A DNA stretch of 40,558 bases from an uncultured bacterium (GTDB taxonomy: Bacteria; Verrucomicrobiota; Kiritimatiellia; RFP12; UBA1067): contig CACWSW010000044.1 of the NCBI GenBank assembly GCA_902763655.1, forward strand, positions 1-40,558, written 5' to 3'. The notes beneath the pieces were generated by a model, which saw nothing but the letters and a program-made list of their open reading frames with translations, had not been told where the DNA came from and ran no database searches. Within the stretch, counting starts at the first letter, position 1. Each line of letters starts with the position of its first letter. Shown here piece by piece: positions 16,323 to 24,542 of this stretch. A program made the position numbers and the translations under genes.

Positions 16323-16607
16323 CTATCGAGCCGCCGTTTCAAGCACCTTCACGGCGCGAAAACCGCCCCAGACGAACGGACGCCACGGACGGATATTTCG
16401 TACCGTCTTCACGACGCGGTCATGCCTGTCGTAGAAGGTGGCATCGATCGCAAAACGCATGAAGAATGTGTGGATGGCGTTGCAGCGCAGAATCAGGAGT
16501 CCCCGCCCTGGCGGCAGGCCGCGCCGCCCGATCAAGCCTTTCAGCCTAGCCCAGAAGCAACGCGCCACCTCGGCCGTCACGCCGCCGATCTCCACCGTCT
16601 CTGGCAT
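16323..16607 (-). CDS. DUF192 family protein
   Basis: This 94-residue protein matches the DUF192 (COG1430) pattern: WARLKGLIGRRGLPPGRGLL, then HTFFMRFAIDATFYDRHDRV, then a C-terminal VKVLETAAR strand. The family's role is unknown. Many members are exported lipoproteins; this one has no signal and would be cytoplasmic. The usual GxxLELPAG end is shortened to LETAAR, so it is a compact version. It starts nine bases after the PP2C phosphatase stop and is the last gene of the htpG-led run. Confidence 0.7.
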   Translation of the reverse strand: MPETVEIGGVTAEVARCFWARLKGLIGRRGLPPGRGLLILRCNAIHTFFMRFAIDATFYDRHDRVVKTVRNIRPWRPFVWGGFRAVKVLETAAR

Positions 16608-16616
16608 CGTCCCCCG

Positions 16617-17399
16617 TCACGCGAATGCGCATATCATCGTGAAGTTGTCGGCCGCACCGGCGTTCCGCACAGCCGCAGACAAGCTGGTGATGGCAGCTGG
16701 CGGCGCAGATGCGCCCTTCAACAGGGAGGCGATCTCGGCGTCCTCCAGCATGTCGTGTACGCCGTCTGAACAGAACAGGAAGCGGTCTCCTCGCTTGACA
16801 TCCGTCTCGGCCAGATCCGGACGGGCGCGCAGTTCCGTGCCGATGGCGCGAGTGAGGATGTGCGTTAGCGGGTTGCGGCGGCTCTGCAGGTCGGCCGCAC
16901 GCGCGGCGGCATTCTCGGAGAGCGCTCTCCCCAGCTCGTTCCCAACCGTATGGTCGCGCGTGAGCTGCTTCAGTTCGCCGCCACGCATGCGGTAGATGCG
17001 ACTGTCGCCTGCGTAGCAGATGAGCGCCCTGGCGGGATTCGCCACGTCCACCAGCATCAGCGCAATGGTGGCTCCCATCATCCGATAGCCGTTTTCCCGG
17101 GCGTACGCGCGTATCCGATCGTTGACGCGCTGAATCTCCCTGACGAGCGCAAACTGCTTGATCTCGTAGGCGGAATCCTTCTCCGCGTCCATCACCCCGG
17201 CGAAGGAGTCGCATATCCACCGGCTTGCCAGCGCACCGCCCTCGCCGCCGCCCATGCCATCCGACACGCAGAAGAACCCGTCCTCGTCCCTGCACAGCAT
17301 ACTGTCCTCGTTCGCCTTCCGGACAAAACCACGATCGGTCACCGTTGCCGACGCGAACGGGAACCTAGGTTTTTCGTTTCTGCCAAACAGGTTGAACAT
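16617..17399 (-). CDS. PP2C-type protein serine/threonine phosphatase
   Basis: This 260-residue cytoplasmic enzyme removes phosphate from phospho-Ser/Thr proteins, using two metal ions. The PP2C/Stp1 motifs appear in order: TDRGFVRKANEDS, CVSDGMGGGEGG (metal-binding D47), CYAGDSRIYRM, LTRDHT, LFCSDGVHDML and GAADNFT. The N-terminal MFNLFGRNEKPRFPFAS is a short extension. Bacterial members usually counteract a Hanks-type kinase; none is seen here. The gene lies 18 bases downstream of xseA and nine bases upstream of the DUF192 gene in the same operon, which gives no clue to its targets. Confidence 0.9.
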   Translation of the reverse strand: MFNLFGRNEKPRFPFASATVTDRGFVRKANEDSMLCRDEDGFFCVSDGMGGGEGGALASRWICDSFAGVMDAEKDSAYEIKQFALVREIQRVNDRIRAYARENGYRMMGATIALMLVDVANPARALICYAGDSRIYRMRGGELKQLTRDHTVGNELGRALSENAAARAADLQSRRNPLTHILTRAIGTELRARPDLAETDVKRGDRFLFCSDGVHDMLEDAEIASLLKGASAPPAAITSLSAAVRNAGAADNFTMICAFA

Positions 17400-17417
17400 T
17401 GGCTGCCAATTATACTA

Positions 17418-18728
17418 CTAGACGGCGACGGATGCAACCTCCCCTTCGGCCAGGCGCGTCGTAAGCCTGTCGCCGGACTTCACGGCATCCGCGCTTCGGA
17501 TCACGTGCCCGTCTGCGTCTGTCGTGATCGAGTAGCCGCGCGTCAGCACGGCGTATGGGTTGAGCAGGTCAAGCCGCGCCGCCTGCTCGCGCAACGCGCC
17601 TTCTGCTCGGTGAAGCGCCGTGGGGATCGGCTGCTCCAGCCGCAGCGCCGCCCGCTGGACGCGCATCTCCATGCGCGCGACCGTCTCCTTCAGCGCTGGC
17701 GCAAGGCGGGCAGACGCGTCGCGCAGGCGCCGCTCCGCGCGCACGGCAACGCCCTCCAGCGCCTTGCCGAGCCGTAGCGAAAGGTAGTCGAGCTGCTGGA
17801 CCTGCCCTTCCGCATGCTGCCGAGGCGCGCGGGAGAGGCGTGCGGCAAGGTCTGCCAGCTGGGCCGCAAGCTCCGCCTTCACCGGGACGGCACGCTCTGC
17901 GGCGATCGAGGGCGTACCCGCACGAAGGTCCGCCACGTGGTCGCACAGCGTGGTGTCCGACTCGTGCCCCACCGCAGAGATCACCGGCACGGCTGATTCC
18001 GCCACCGCCCGCACCACAGGCTCCTCGTTGAACGCCCATAGGTCCTCCACAGAGCCGCCACCGCGCCCGACGATGAGCACGTCGGGCCGCCAGCCGCTTG
18101 TCTGGAAGTACCGGATGCCGCCCACGATCTCGTTTGCTGCACCATCCCCCTGCACCTTCACGGGAAAGAGACGTATCTCTATGTTCGGGAAGCGGCGCGT
18201 GAGCACGTTGCACATGTCGTGGATCACGGCCCCTGCGGAAGACGTGACGATCCCGATGCGGTGAGGAAGCTTCGGCAACGGACGCCGAAGCTCCGGATGG
18301 TCGAGCTTGTTCAGGCCCTCCGCCTCCAGCTTCGCCTTTAGCGCGTTGTACTGCGCCATGCGGTCGCCCAGGCCGGAGAGCCGCACGCGCGTCACCTTGA
18401 ACGAGTACTGTCCGCGCGACATGTTGAGGTCCAGCTCGCCGGCCACCTGCACCTTCAGGCCGTTCAGGGCCTCGTCTCCCTCAGCGAGCTTACCGCGGAA
18501 GCCCTCGTCGCATCCGGTCACGCGGAACGAGAACAGCACGCATGAAATCTGCGCGTCCTTGTCCTTCAGCGTGAAGTAGCGGTGCCCCGAGGAGTAGGTC
18601 TTGAGGCCGCTCACCTCTCCCTCGATCCACACGCCGGCGAGCTTCGCGTTGTTGGCGAGCAGGTTCTTGCGTATGGAGAGGGTCAGCTTCCCGACGCTGA
18701 ATATCTTTTCTGGCGCGACTTCTGCCAT
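17418..18728 (-). CDS. xseA: Exodeoxyribonuclease VII large subunit
   Basis: This is the 436-residue catalytic subunit of ExoVII, which degrades single-stranded DNA from both ends. The N-terminal OB-fold (GVWIEGEVSGLKTYSSGHRY, FTLKDKDAQISCVLF) precedes the nuclease domain, with GIVTSSAGAVIHDM, VGRGGGSVEDLWAFNEE and SAVGHESDTTLCDHVADLRA. A coiled-coil region and the C-terminal LNPYAVLTRGYSI follow. I chose the ATG at 18728, four bases after the esterase stop. The longer version would begin at a TTG inside the esterase gene. The small subunit xseB, often adjacent, is not in this window. Confidence 0.95.
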   Translation of the reverse strand: MAEVAPEKIFSVGKLTLSIRKNLLANNAKLAGVWIEGEVSGLKTYSSGHRYFTLKDKDAQISCVLFSFRVTGCDEGFRGKLAEGDEALNGLKVQVAGELDLNMSRGQYSFKVTRVRLSGLGDRMAQYNALKAKLEAEGLNKLDHPELRRPLPKLPHRIGIVTSSAGAVIHDMCNVLTRRFPNIEIRLFPVKVQGDGAANEIVGGIRYFQTSGWRPDVLIVGRGGGSVEDLWAFNEEPVVRAVAESAVPVISAVGHESDTTLCDHVADLRAGTPSIAAERAVPVKAELAAQLADLAARLSRAPRQHAEGQVQQLDYLSLRLGKALEGVAVRAERRLRDASARLAPALKETVARMEMRVQRAALRLEQPIPTALHRAEGALREQAARLDLLNPYAVLTRGYSITTDADGHVIRSADAVKSGDRLTTRLAEGEVASVAV

Positions 18729-18732
18729 GTCG

Positions 18733-20247
18733 CTACTTCGAGGCGCTGCCAACCTGTCCGCGGAACGGCCCGAGCGGGAGCCCTGCCTCGTTCTTCAGGA
18801 ATCCGTGCACGCAGCTCCTGCGCATGTAGGCAACTTTCTTAGGCTCCATGCCATCCGGCACCACCAGATCGATAGACTTGACGTTGGACTTGATGACGCT
18901 CTTGACGGCGGCATACACGCCATTGGTCCCCGCCAGCTCGAATCTCGGCTCATACGTCCCCTTCATGCACCAGCCGTCGACATTGTGGAACGAGAGCGTT
19001 ACGCGCTTCCCGTCGGCGGAAAGAACCGCCTTGTCGAACACGGGCGCGTCGCACTTAAGGTTCTTCTTGCCGTATATCCTGTTCAGCGCGAGCGCCGCAA
19101 GTCGCGTGCCGACCGTGCGCTTGTCGCCGGGATGGATGCAGTCGAGCTCGCCGATGTCCGAAAGGATCGCGCAGCCGACGTTGTTGCCGTTGGAGCGTCC
19201 GAAGCGCTCCATCTCCTCGCGGATCTGCACTTCTCCGGGATCCGCCTCTTCCGTCTTGAAGCCGTAGCCATACGGCGTGATCTGGCAGAGGAAGAAAGGC
19301 ATGTCTGCCACTTCGAAACGCTTGGACCAGCCTGTCCTCAGCGCGGTCAGCATCTCGTAGTACTCCTTCCACCTCCCGCGGTTGGAGCAGCCCTGGTACC
19401 AGATCGCGCCCTCGATCCCGTAGGGCGCCAGCGGATAGATCATCGCGTTCCAGCAGGCCCTGGCCTGCTGGTGCAGCGAAGGCTTCCTGCCGGCCTTCTT
19501 TGCCTGTGCGACCTGTTCCGGAGTCGCCTCGGTGGCGATCTTGCGCGTGGCGAGCCCCTTGAAGTTCTCGCTCGCGAGATAGCCGTCAGACGGAATCCAC
19601 GTCTCGATGCAGCTGCCGCCCCACGCGGACTCGATGACGCCCACGGGTATCTTCAGCGCCTGGTTGAGGCGGACCGCGAAGTGCCAGGCCGCGCCCGAGA
19701 ACACCATGGCGTCCCTGGCATTCGCCGGGGTGAACGCGAACCACTTGAGCTTGGCGTGATCCTTTTCCTCCGCGCTCCAGCACTGGGGCATGTTCACGCC
19801 GCGGACGAGCGGCGCGTCCGTGAGCATGATGTCGTAGTATCCGTTCATCTCGCGTCCGGCGTGCGTGCCGATCCTCGGCTCGGGCCACATCGCGAACGTC
19901 ATGTTCGACTGTCCGCCGCAGAGCCACACGACGCCGACCAGCACGTCCTTGAGCACGACCTCCTCGTGCGCCGCCCCGTCGGCGGCGATCCGCATCTCGC
20001 GCGGATCGCACGACACCTCGAGAGGATCGAGATCGACCCGCCAGCATCCGGCCCCGTCCGCTTTCGCCTGCTTCTTCTGGCCGGCGAACTCCACCGTGAC
20101 GGCCGCGCCCGGATCCGCCTTGCCCCATACGGGAACCTTCTTGCCGCGCTGCAGCACGCAATGGTCGCTGAACAGCGTCGCCGGCGTCAACGCCGCATGC
20201 ATCGCAATGGCAGCGATGACGGCTGCAAGTGTCATAAGTTTCTTCAT
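18733..20247 (-). CDS. Secreted sialate O-acetylesterase-like SGNH esterase
   Basis: This 504-residue protein has a signal peptide (MKKLMTLAAVIAAIAMHAAL) and an AAAGGA ribosome site. An N-terminal beta domain (LFSDHCVLQRGKKVPVWGKA) is typical of the family. The SGNH hydrolase domain follows, with nucleophile S114 in CGGQSNM, the Gly block in ESAWGGSCIETW, the Asn block in IWYQGCSN (N289), and D369/H372 in DCIHPGDK. Family members remove acetyl groups from sialic acids or plant-type acetylated sugars, in the periplasm or on the surface. The substrate here is not defined. It sits oddly between housekeeping genes: 29 bases after an SDR gene and four bases before xseA. Confidence 0.88.
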   Translation of the reverse strand: MKKLMTLAAVIAAIAMHAALTPATLFSDHCVLQRGKKVPVWGKADPGAAVTVEFAGQKKQAKADGAGCWRVDLDPLEVSCDPREMRIAADGAAHEEVVLKDVLVGVVWLCGGQSNMTFAMWPEPRIGTHAGREMNGYYDIMLTDAPLVRGVNMPQCWSAEEKDHAKLKWFAFTPANARDAMVFSGAAWHFAVRLNQALKIPVGVIESAWGGSCIETWIPSDGYLASENFKGLATRKIATEATPEQVAQAKKAGRKPSLHQQARACWNAMIYPLAPYGIEGAIWYQGCSNRGRWKEYYEMLTALRTGWSKRFEVADMPFFLCQITPYGYGFKTEEADPGEVQIREEMERFGRSNGNNVGCAILSDIGELDCIHPGDKRTVGTRLAALALNRIYGKKNLKCDAPVFDKAVLSADGKRVTLSFHNVDGWCMKGTYEPRFELAGTNGVYAAVKSVIKSNVKSIDLVVPDGMEPKKVAYMRRSCVHGFLKNEAGLPLGPFRGQVGSASK

Positions 20248-20276
20248 GTCTGATTGTCCTTTGTTTAGGGATGATT

Positions 20277-21026
20277 CTACAGCACAGACGTCGAATCGTC
20301 AACTGGCAATTGGGCTAGGTTCTGGCCGGAGTCTACCGCAAGCACCTGCCCTGTCACGGCATCGGCCTCAAGGAGAAACGCGACAGCGGACGCCACGTCG
20401 GACGGCGTCGGACGGCGCGGCAGGAGGATGTCGCCGCCCTTCTCGCGGTTGGCGGGATCCGTCGGCGGCAGAACCGGCCCGGGCGCCACGCCATTGACGC
20501 GCAGCGTCGGAGCAAGGCGACGCGCCTGCTCCACGGTAGCCCTTGCCAGCGCCACCTTGCTCGCGGAATAAGGATCCAGCCCCTTCTCCCCAAGAATCTC
20601 CCGGCATTCCCGGTGGTCTCGGTGGTCCCGGTGGTCCCGGCTCCCACCCAAGATACGCGTGTCCAGGAGGTTCACCACGGTGCCTGCGGCGTGACGCGCC
20701 GCGAGATGCGCCGCAAGCAGCTCCGCCAGGCGGACCGGCACCGCCACGTTCACAGCCCAGAGTGCTTTTGCCTCATCCGGCGGCAGCTCGGCCGCCTTGG
20801 AGAACACGGCTGCGTTGTTCACGATCGCGCATAGGTCCGGCGCGGCCTCGAGCGCGGCGGCGAAAAGCCGATCTGCGGCCGTATCGCATCTTGAGAAATC
20901 CGATGACAGAGGATTCTCCGGATCGCGGGAATGCGACAGCACGTTCCAGCCGCGCGCCGACAGCTCCTCGCAGATCGCGAGGCCGATGCGGCGCGCGCCG
21001 CCAGTGACGAGAACGCTCCCCTTCAT
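20277..21026 (-). CDS. Short-chain dehydrogenase, pteridine-reductase-like, with repeat-coded insert
   Basis: This 249-residue Rossmann enzyme starts at 21026, eight bases after the htpG stop; longer frames run through htpG. LVTGGARRIG binds NAD(P)H, with Arg-Ile-Gly as in pteridine and dihydromonapterin reductases. NNAAVFS is the usual Asn motif. The catalytic residues appear to be D122 (NLLDTR) and Y153/K157 (PYSASK); Asp in place of the usual Ser also fits the PTR1/FolM group. D122 and Y153 are 31 residues apart instead of about 13. The extra 18 contain SRDHRDHRDHRE, coded by a nine-base repeat beside the active site. A folate or pterin role is inferred; activity may be altered. Confidence 0.8.
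   Translation of the reverse strand: MKGSVLVTGGARRIGLAICEELSARGWNVLSHSRDPENPLSSDFSRCDTAADRLFAAALEAAPDLCAIVNNAAVFSKAAELPPDEAKALWAVNVAVPVRLAELLAAHLAARHAAGTVVNLLDTRILGGSRDHRDHRDHRECREILGEKGLDPYSASKVALARATVEQARRLAPTLRVNGVAPGPVLPPTDPANREKGGDILLPRRPTPSDVASAVAFLLEADAVTGQVLAVDSGQNLAQLPVDDSTSVL
20602..20640. repeat. Nine-base tandem repeat inside the SDR gene
   Basis: The units CGGCATTCC, CGGTGGTCT, CGGTGGTCC and CGGTGGTCC, then CGG, run in tandem. Nine is a multiple of three, so copy changes keep the frame. The units encode the repeated Arg-Asp-His of the loop before the catalytic tyrosine. Confidence 0.85.
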
Positions 21027-21034
21027 CGGCCCGC

Positions 21035-22927
21035 CTACTTCAGCATGAGCGCCGTCAGAAGCTTCGTGAACCGTCCAGGATCGGGGATGGCCGAACCTTC
21101 CGCGATCAGCGCCTGGTCGTAGAGCAGCTCCACCGCGTCCTTCAGCTCGTCCCCGGAAAGGCCCTTCATCTTCTCCACAAGCGGATGCGCGGCGTTGATC
21201 TCCAGCGTGCGCTTCTCGTGCGGGACGTCCTGCTTCATGGCGCGGAGCATCCGCTCCATCGACGCGCTCATCGCGTGCTCGCCGGCCACAAGGCAGCACG
21301 GCGAGTCCGCCAGGCGCGTGGAGACGCGCACGTCCGCCACCTGCTCCTTAAGCTGCTCCTTCACAGCGTCGAGGAACGGCTTGAGGTCGGCGGACGCCTT
21401 CTCGTTCGCCTCCTTCTCCGCCTTCTGCTCCTCCTCGCTGCCGAACTGCACGTCGCCCTTCGCGATGTCAACGAGCTTCTTGCCCTCGTACTCGCGGAAG
21501 GAATCCACCAGCCACTCGTCTACGGGATCGACGAAGAACAGCACGTCGCAGCCGTGCTTGAGCGCCTGCTCGATCTGCGGCGAGTGGCGCGCCTCCTCCA
21601 GGCGCTCGGCGGCGAGGTAGTAGATGTCCTTCTGGTCCTTCGGCATCGCCTTCACGTACTCGTCGAGAGAGATCATCTTGCCCTCTTCCGTCTTCGCGCT
21701 CGGGTAGAGCGCCAGCTTCTTGATGCGGTCGGCGTTCTCCCAGTCGGTGTGGATGCCCTCCTTCACGATGCGGCCGAAGGCCTCGTAGAACTCCTTGTAC
21801 TTGTCGGCCTTCTTGTCCTTCATCTCCTGGAGAGTCGAGAGGATCTTCGAGGTGACGGCCGCCTTGATCTTGCGGATCACGGCGTCGTCCTGCAGCATCT
21901 CGCGGCTGACGTTGAGCGGCAGGTCGGACGAGTCCACCACGCCCTTCGTGAAGCGCAGGTACTCCGGGAGCAGCATCTCGAAGTCGTTGCCGATAAAGAC
22001 GTTGCGCACGTAGAGCGAAAGGCCGCGCTTCGTCTGCGGCATGTAGATGTCCATCCCCGCCCTCTTCGGCAGGAAGAGGAGCGCCTTGAACTCCACCTGC
22101 CCCTCGCCGGAGAAGTGGATCGTCTCGATCGGCTCGTCGTAGTCGTGCGTGAGGTGGCGGTAGAACTCGGTGTACTCCTCCGGCTTCACGTCCTTCTTCG
22201 GACGCTTCCAGAGGGCGACCATCGTGTTGAGGGGCTTGGGGGCCTCCGGCTCCTTCTTCTCGTCGTCCTTCTTGTCGTCGTCCTTCTTCTCGGGCAGGCC
22301 CTTGAAGTAGATCGGGTAGGCGATGAAGTCCGAGTAGCTCTTGACGAGCTCGCTTATCCGCCACTCGTCGAGGTACTCCTCGAACTCCGGGCGCAGGTGC
22401 AGCATCACGCTCGTGCCATAGGCGTCGCGCGCGCCGTCCTCCACTGAGTACGAGCCCGTGCCGTCGCTCTCCCACTGGTAGGCGGCGTCCTCGCCGCGCT
22501 TCTTCGAGACGACGCGCACCCTGTCCGCCACCATGAACGCCGCGTAGAAGCCGACGCCGAACTGACCGATCAGCTCGGGCAGGTTGGCGCCGCCCTTCTC
22601 CTTGAGCGCGGCGCGGAACGCCTTGGTGCCCGACGAGGCGATCACGCCGAGGTTCTTCTCGAGATCCTCGGCGTTCATGCCGGAGCCGTTGTCGGAGATC
22701 ATGAGGGTCTTGGCGTCCTTGTCGGCGACGATGTCGATCTGCCAGGTCGGGTTGTCGGCCACCAGCTCCGGCTGCGTGAGGCCCTGGTACTTCGCGCGGT
22801 CGATGGCGTCGGAGGCGTTGGACAGCAGCTCGCGCAGGAATATCTCCTTCTTCGAATAGAGCGAATTCACCACGAGATCGAGTATCTCCTTGATCTCGGC
22901 CTTAAACAGATGGTTCTTCTTTTCCAT
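21035..22927 (-). CDS. htpG: Chaperone HtpG (Hsp90)
   Basis: This is a 630-residue cytoplasmic ATP-dependent chaperone of normal length. The start MEKKNHLFKAEIKEILDLVV at 22927 has an AAGGAA site eight bases upstream. GHKL-type ATP-site motifs are present: LRELLSNASDAIDR, ISDNGSGM and GQFGVGFYAAFMVAD. The charged linker (KKDDDKKDDEKKEPEAPK) separates the N-terminal and middle domains. The middle domain has LPLNVSREMLQ, and the C-terminal dimerisation domain ends GRFTKLLTALMLK. It is the first gene of a tightly packed six-gene run. No CIRCE-like heat-shock operator was recognised upstream. Confidence 0.97.
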   Translation of the reverse strand: MEKKNHLFKAEIKEILDLVVNSLYSKKEIFLRELLSNASDAIDRAKYQGLTQPELVADNPTWQIDIVADKDAKTLMISDNGSGMNAEDLEKNLGVIASSGTKAFRAALKEKGGANLPELIGQFGVGFYAAFMVADRVRVVSKKRGEDAAYQWESDGTGSYSVEDGARDAYGTSVMLHLRPEFEEYLDEWRISELVKSYSDFIAYPIYFKGLPEKKDDDKKDDEKKEPEAPKPLNTMVALWKRPKKDVKPEEYTEFYRHLTHDYDEPIETIHFSGEGQVEFKALLFLPKRAGMDIYMPQTKRGLSLYVRNVFIGNDFEMLLPEYLRFTKGVVDSSDLPLNVSREMLQDDAVIRKIKAAVTSKILSTLQEMKDKKADKYKEFYEAFGRIVKEGIHTDWENADRIKKLALYPSAKTEEGKMISLDEYVKAMPKDQKDIYYLAAERLEEARHSPQIEQALKHGCDVLFFVDPVDEWLVDSFREYEGKKLVDIAKGDVQFGSEEEQKAEKEANEKASADLKPFLDAVKEQLKEQVADVRVSTRLADSPCCLVAGEHAMSASMERMLRAMKQDVPHEKRTLEINAAHPLVEKMKGLSGDELKDAVELLYDQALIAEGSAIPDPGRFTKLLTALMLK

Positions 22928-22963
22928 TGTGGTTCCTTGTGCTTGTTCGGATTTGAAGGCGAT

Positions 22964-22991
22964 ATTATACCCTTTTTCCCGCACGATGCAA
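22964..22991 (-). promoter_or_regulatory. Promoter of htpG and the genes after it
   Basis: On the minus strand TTGCAT (22991-22986), 16 bases, then TATAAT (22969-22964). This is a sigma-70-like promoter about 30 bases before the ribosome site. Confidence 0.5.
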
Positions 22992-23001
22992 GGTCACGGC
23001 C

Positions 23002-23018
23002 GCCGCCGTCTCGGCGGC
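23002..23018. repeat. TCT-loop hairpin of the dispersed palindrome family
   Basis: GCCGCCG-TCT-CGGCGGC is a perfect seven-pair stem with the same loop as 9099-9115 (GCCGCCA-TCT-TGGCGGC). The one difference is a compensated closing pair. It lies between htpG and the frameshifted Gfo gene; no T-run follows in either direction. Confidence 0.6.
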
Positions 23019-23085
23019 TTCGTTCCTCGGGGTCATGCCATGATATAATCCCATAACGGACGGCGGAACGGAAAACGCTTCGCGG

Positions 23086-24455
23086 TCAAGACAGGCCTTC
23101 GATCCCCCATCCCTTGCGGTACGAGGACTTGAGAAACGCGTTGGCGGCAATGCAGTCGAACACGCGGCTCTTCGGATCCCAGGCGAGCTTCGTGCCGGCG
23201 ACCCGCTCGGCGATCTCGCCGGCGAGGATCGTCTCCATCATCCAGGTCGTCCAGTCGAAGTCGGTGGAGGCCTTGCGTCCCTCCAGGCAGGCGTCCACGA
23301 ACTCGTGGTAGTGGGACGGCACGGCGGGAAGCTGCGGCGCCTTCATGGGCTTGCCGTCGTTGCGGACGAGCCGTCGCGGCACTTGATGGCCTTGCCCTCG
23401 TGCGGACGCTTCTTCGCGGGCGTCTGCTCGAAGAGACGCTCGACCTCGGCGGGCGGACGGAACTGCGCGGGCGCCAGGTTGTCCGGCTCGCTGCAACCGT
23501 CGAACCACTCCCATTCGAACGGCTTGCCGCCCGAGGCCGGCACGCCGGCGAACTTCCAGGTGATGTGCGTGGCCGTGGGCCAGACGATGTCCTTCACGTT
23601 GTCCTCGGCGTTCGTCTGCGTCTCGGCGACCACGGTGAGCGGCGCGGCCTTCCCGAGCGACATGCCTTTCCAGATAGCGGACATCAGGTGGCAGCCGATG
23701 TCGCCGATCCAGCCGGAGCCGAGGTCGCGCCACACGCGCCAGATGAGCGGATGGTAGACGTCAGGCGCATACGGACGGACCGCCGCCGTGCCGAGCCAGA
23801 GGTCCCAGTCCAGGTGCTCCGGCGCGGGCACTGACGCCGGCAGGTAGCGGCGGCGGCGGGAGAGGCCCTTGCGCGTGGAGAAGAAATAGACGCGCTCCAC
23901 CGGACCGAGTGCGCCCGTGCGCAACAGCTCGACCGTCTGCCGGTCCGCCATGAACGCCGTGTACTGCGCGCCCATCTGCGTGACGACGCCGTTCCGCACG
24001 GCGAGGTCGCGCAGGAGCGCCGCCTCGGCATGGCTCTTGCAGAGCGGCTTCTGGAGGTAGATGTGCTTCCCCTTCCGCATCGCGGCGGCGGCGACGATCG
24101 TGTGGTTGTGGTCCGGGATGGAGATGTTCATCGAGTCGATGGCGTCGCCTTCCTTCGCGAGCAGCTCGCGCCAGTCGCGGTAGAAGTGCGCCTTGGGGAA
24201 CTCCTTCTTCATGCGGTCGAGGAACTTCGCGTCCACGTCGCAGAACGCCGCCATCTCGATCTTCGGATGCGAGCGGAGGCTCTTGATGTCGCCGCCGGCC
24301 ATGTTGGCGGTGCCGATGCTGGCGTGGCGCAGCAGGCCGTTGGGACTACGCACGGCGGTGATCGCGGGGAATCCGCCGTCCCACGTGCTGCAGCCGGACG
24401 CGGCGAACGCCATTCCGAGCCCGATGAAATCTTTTCGGTTGATTTTCATTTTCAT
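23086..24455 (-). pseudogene. Gfo/Idh/MocA-family oxidoreductase lipoprotein, frameshifted
   Basis: The start at 24455 follows AAGGAG. The N-terminus MKMKINRKDFIGLGMAFAAS then GC carries both a Tat-like pattern and a lipobox cysteine, so the protein would be exported and lipid-anchored. The Rossmann part has ASIGTANMAGGDIKSL, AFCDVD and PDHNHTIVAAAAMRKGKHIY. The family's Glu-Lys-Pro is Gln-Lys-Pro (LQKPLC). The frame closes at 23343, while the missing C-terminal 90 or so residues (QLPAVPSHYHEFVDACLEGR to KGWGIEGLS) continue one frame over to 23086. The break lies at about 23365-23400. No slippery sequence is seen, so a real one-base lesion or a sequencing error is likeliest. Relatives oxidise sugars or act as glycosidases with NAD. 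Confidence 0.75.
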
Positions 24456-24496
24456 TTTCTTTCTCCTTGGAGGTGGATGCAAAACACCGACATTCT

Positions 24497-24542
24497 GGTA
24501 GGGCTGACGTTCCATCGCCAGCCGCGGACGGCGATGGCCCTA
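24497..24542. repeat. Copy B of the palindromic element, containing a stop codon
   Basis: GGTAGGGC, TTCCAT, GCCGCG and GGCCCTA occur in the same order as at 9013-9060. TAGGGC (24499-24504) pairs with GCCCTA (24537-24542), enclosing a GGCTGACG/CGCCAGCC stem with one mismatch. The last three bases of the palindrome, CTA, are the complement of the TAG stop of the triple-malectin gene. Confidence 0.8.

Noticed and set aside
16248-16769. Plus-strand frame with GGTAAGGAG before an internal ATG at 16275
   Set aside because: The ribosome-like site is probably chance. The frame runs antisense through the DUF192 and PP2C genes and has no recognisable product.
18601-20253. A 550-codon open frame on the plus strand
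   Set aside because: It is a shadow of the esterase gene, which has intact SGNH motifs on the minus strand.
22928-23085. Heat-shock CIRCE operator upstream of htpG
   Set aside because: No TTAGCACTC-N9-GAGTGCTAA match is present there. The GTGCTAA half-sites at 29420-29516 recall one CIRCE arm, but their spacing (17-21) and lack of the GAG/CTC extension do not fit CIRCE.
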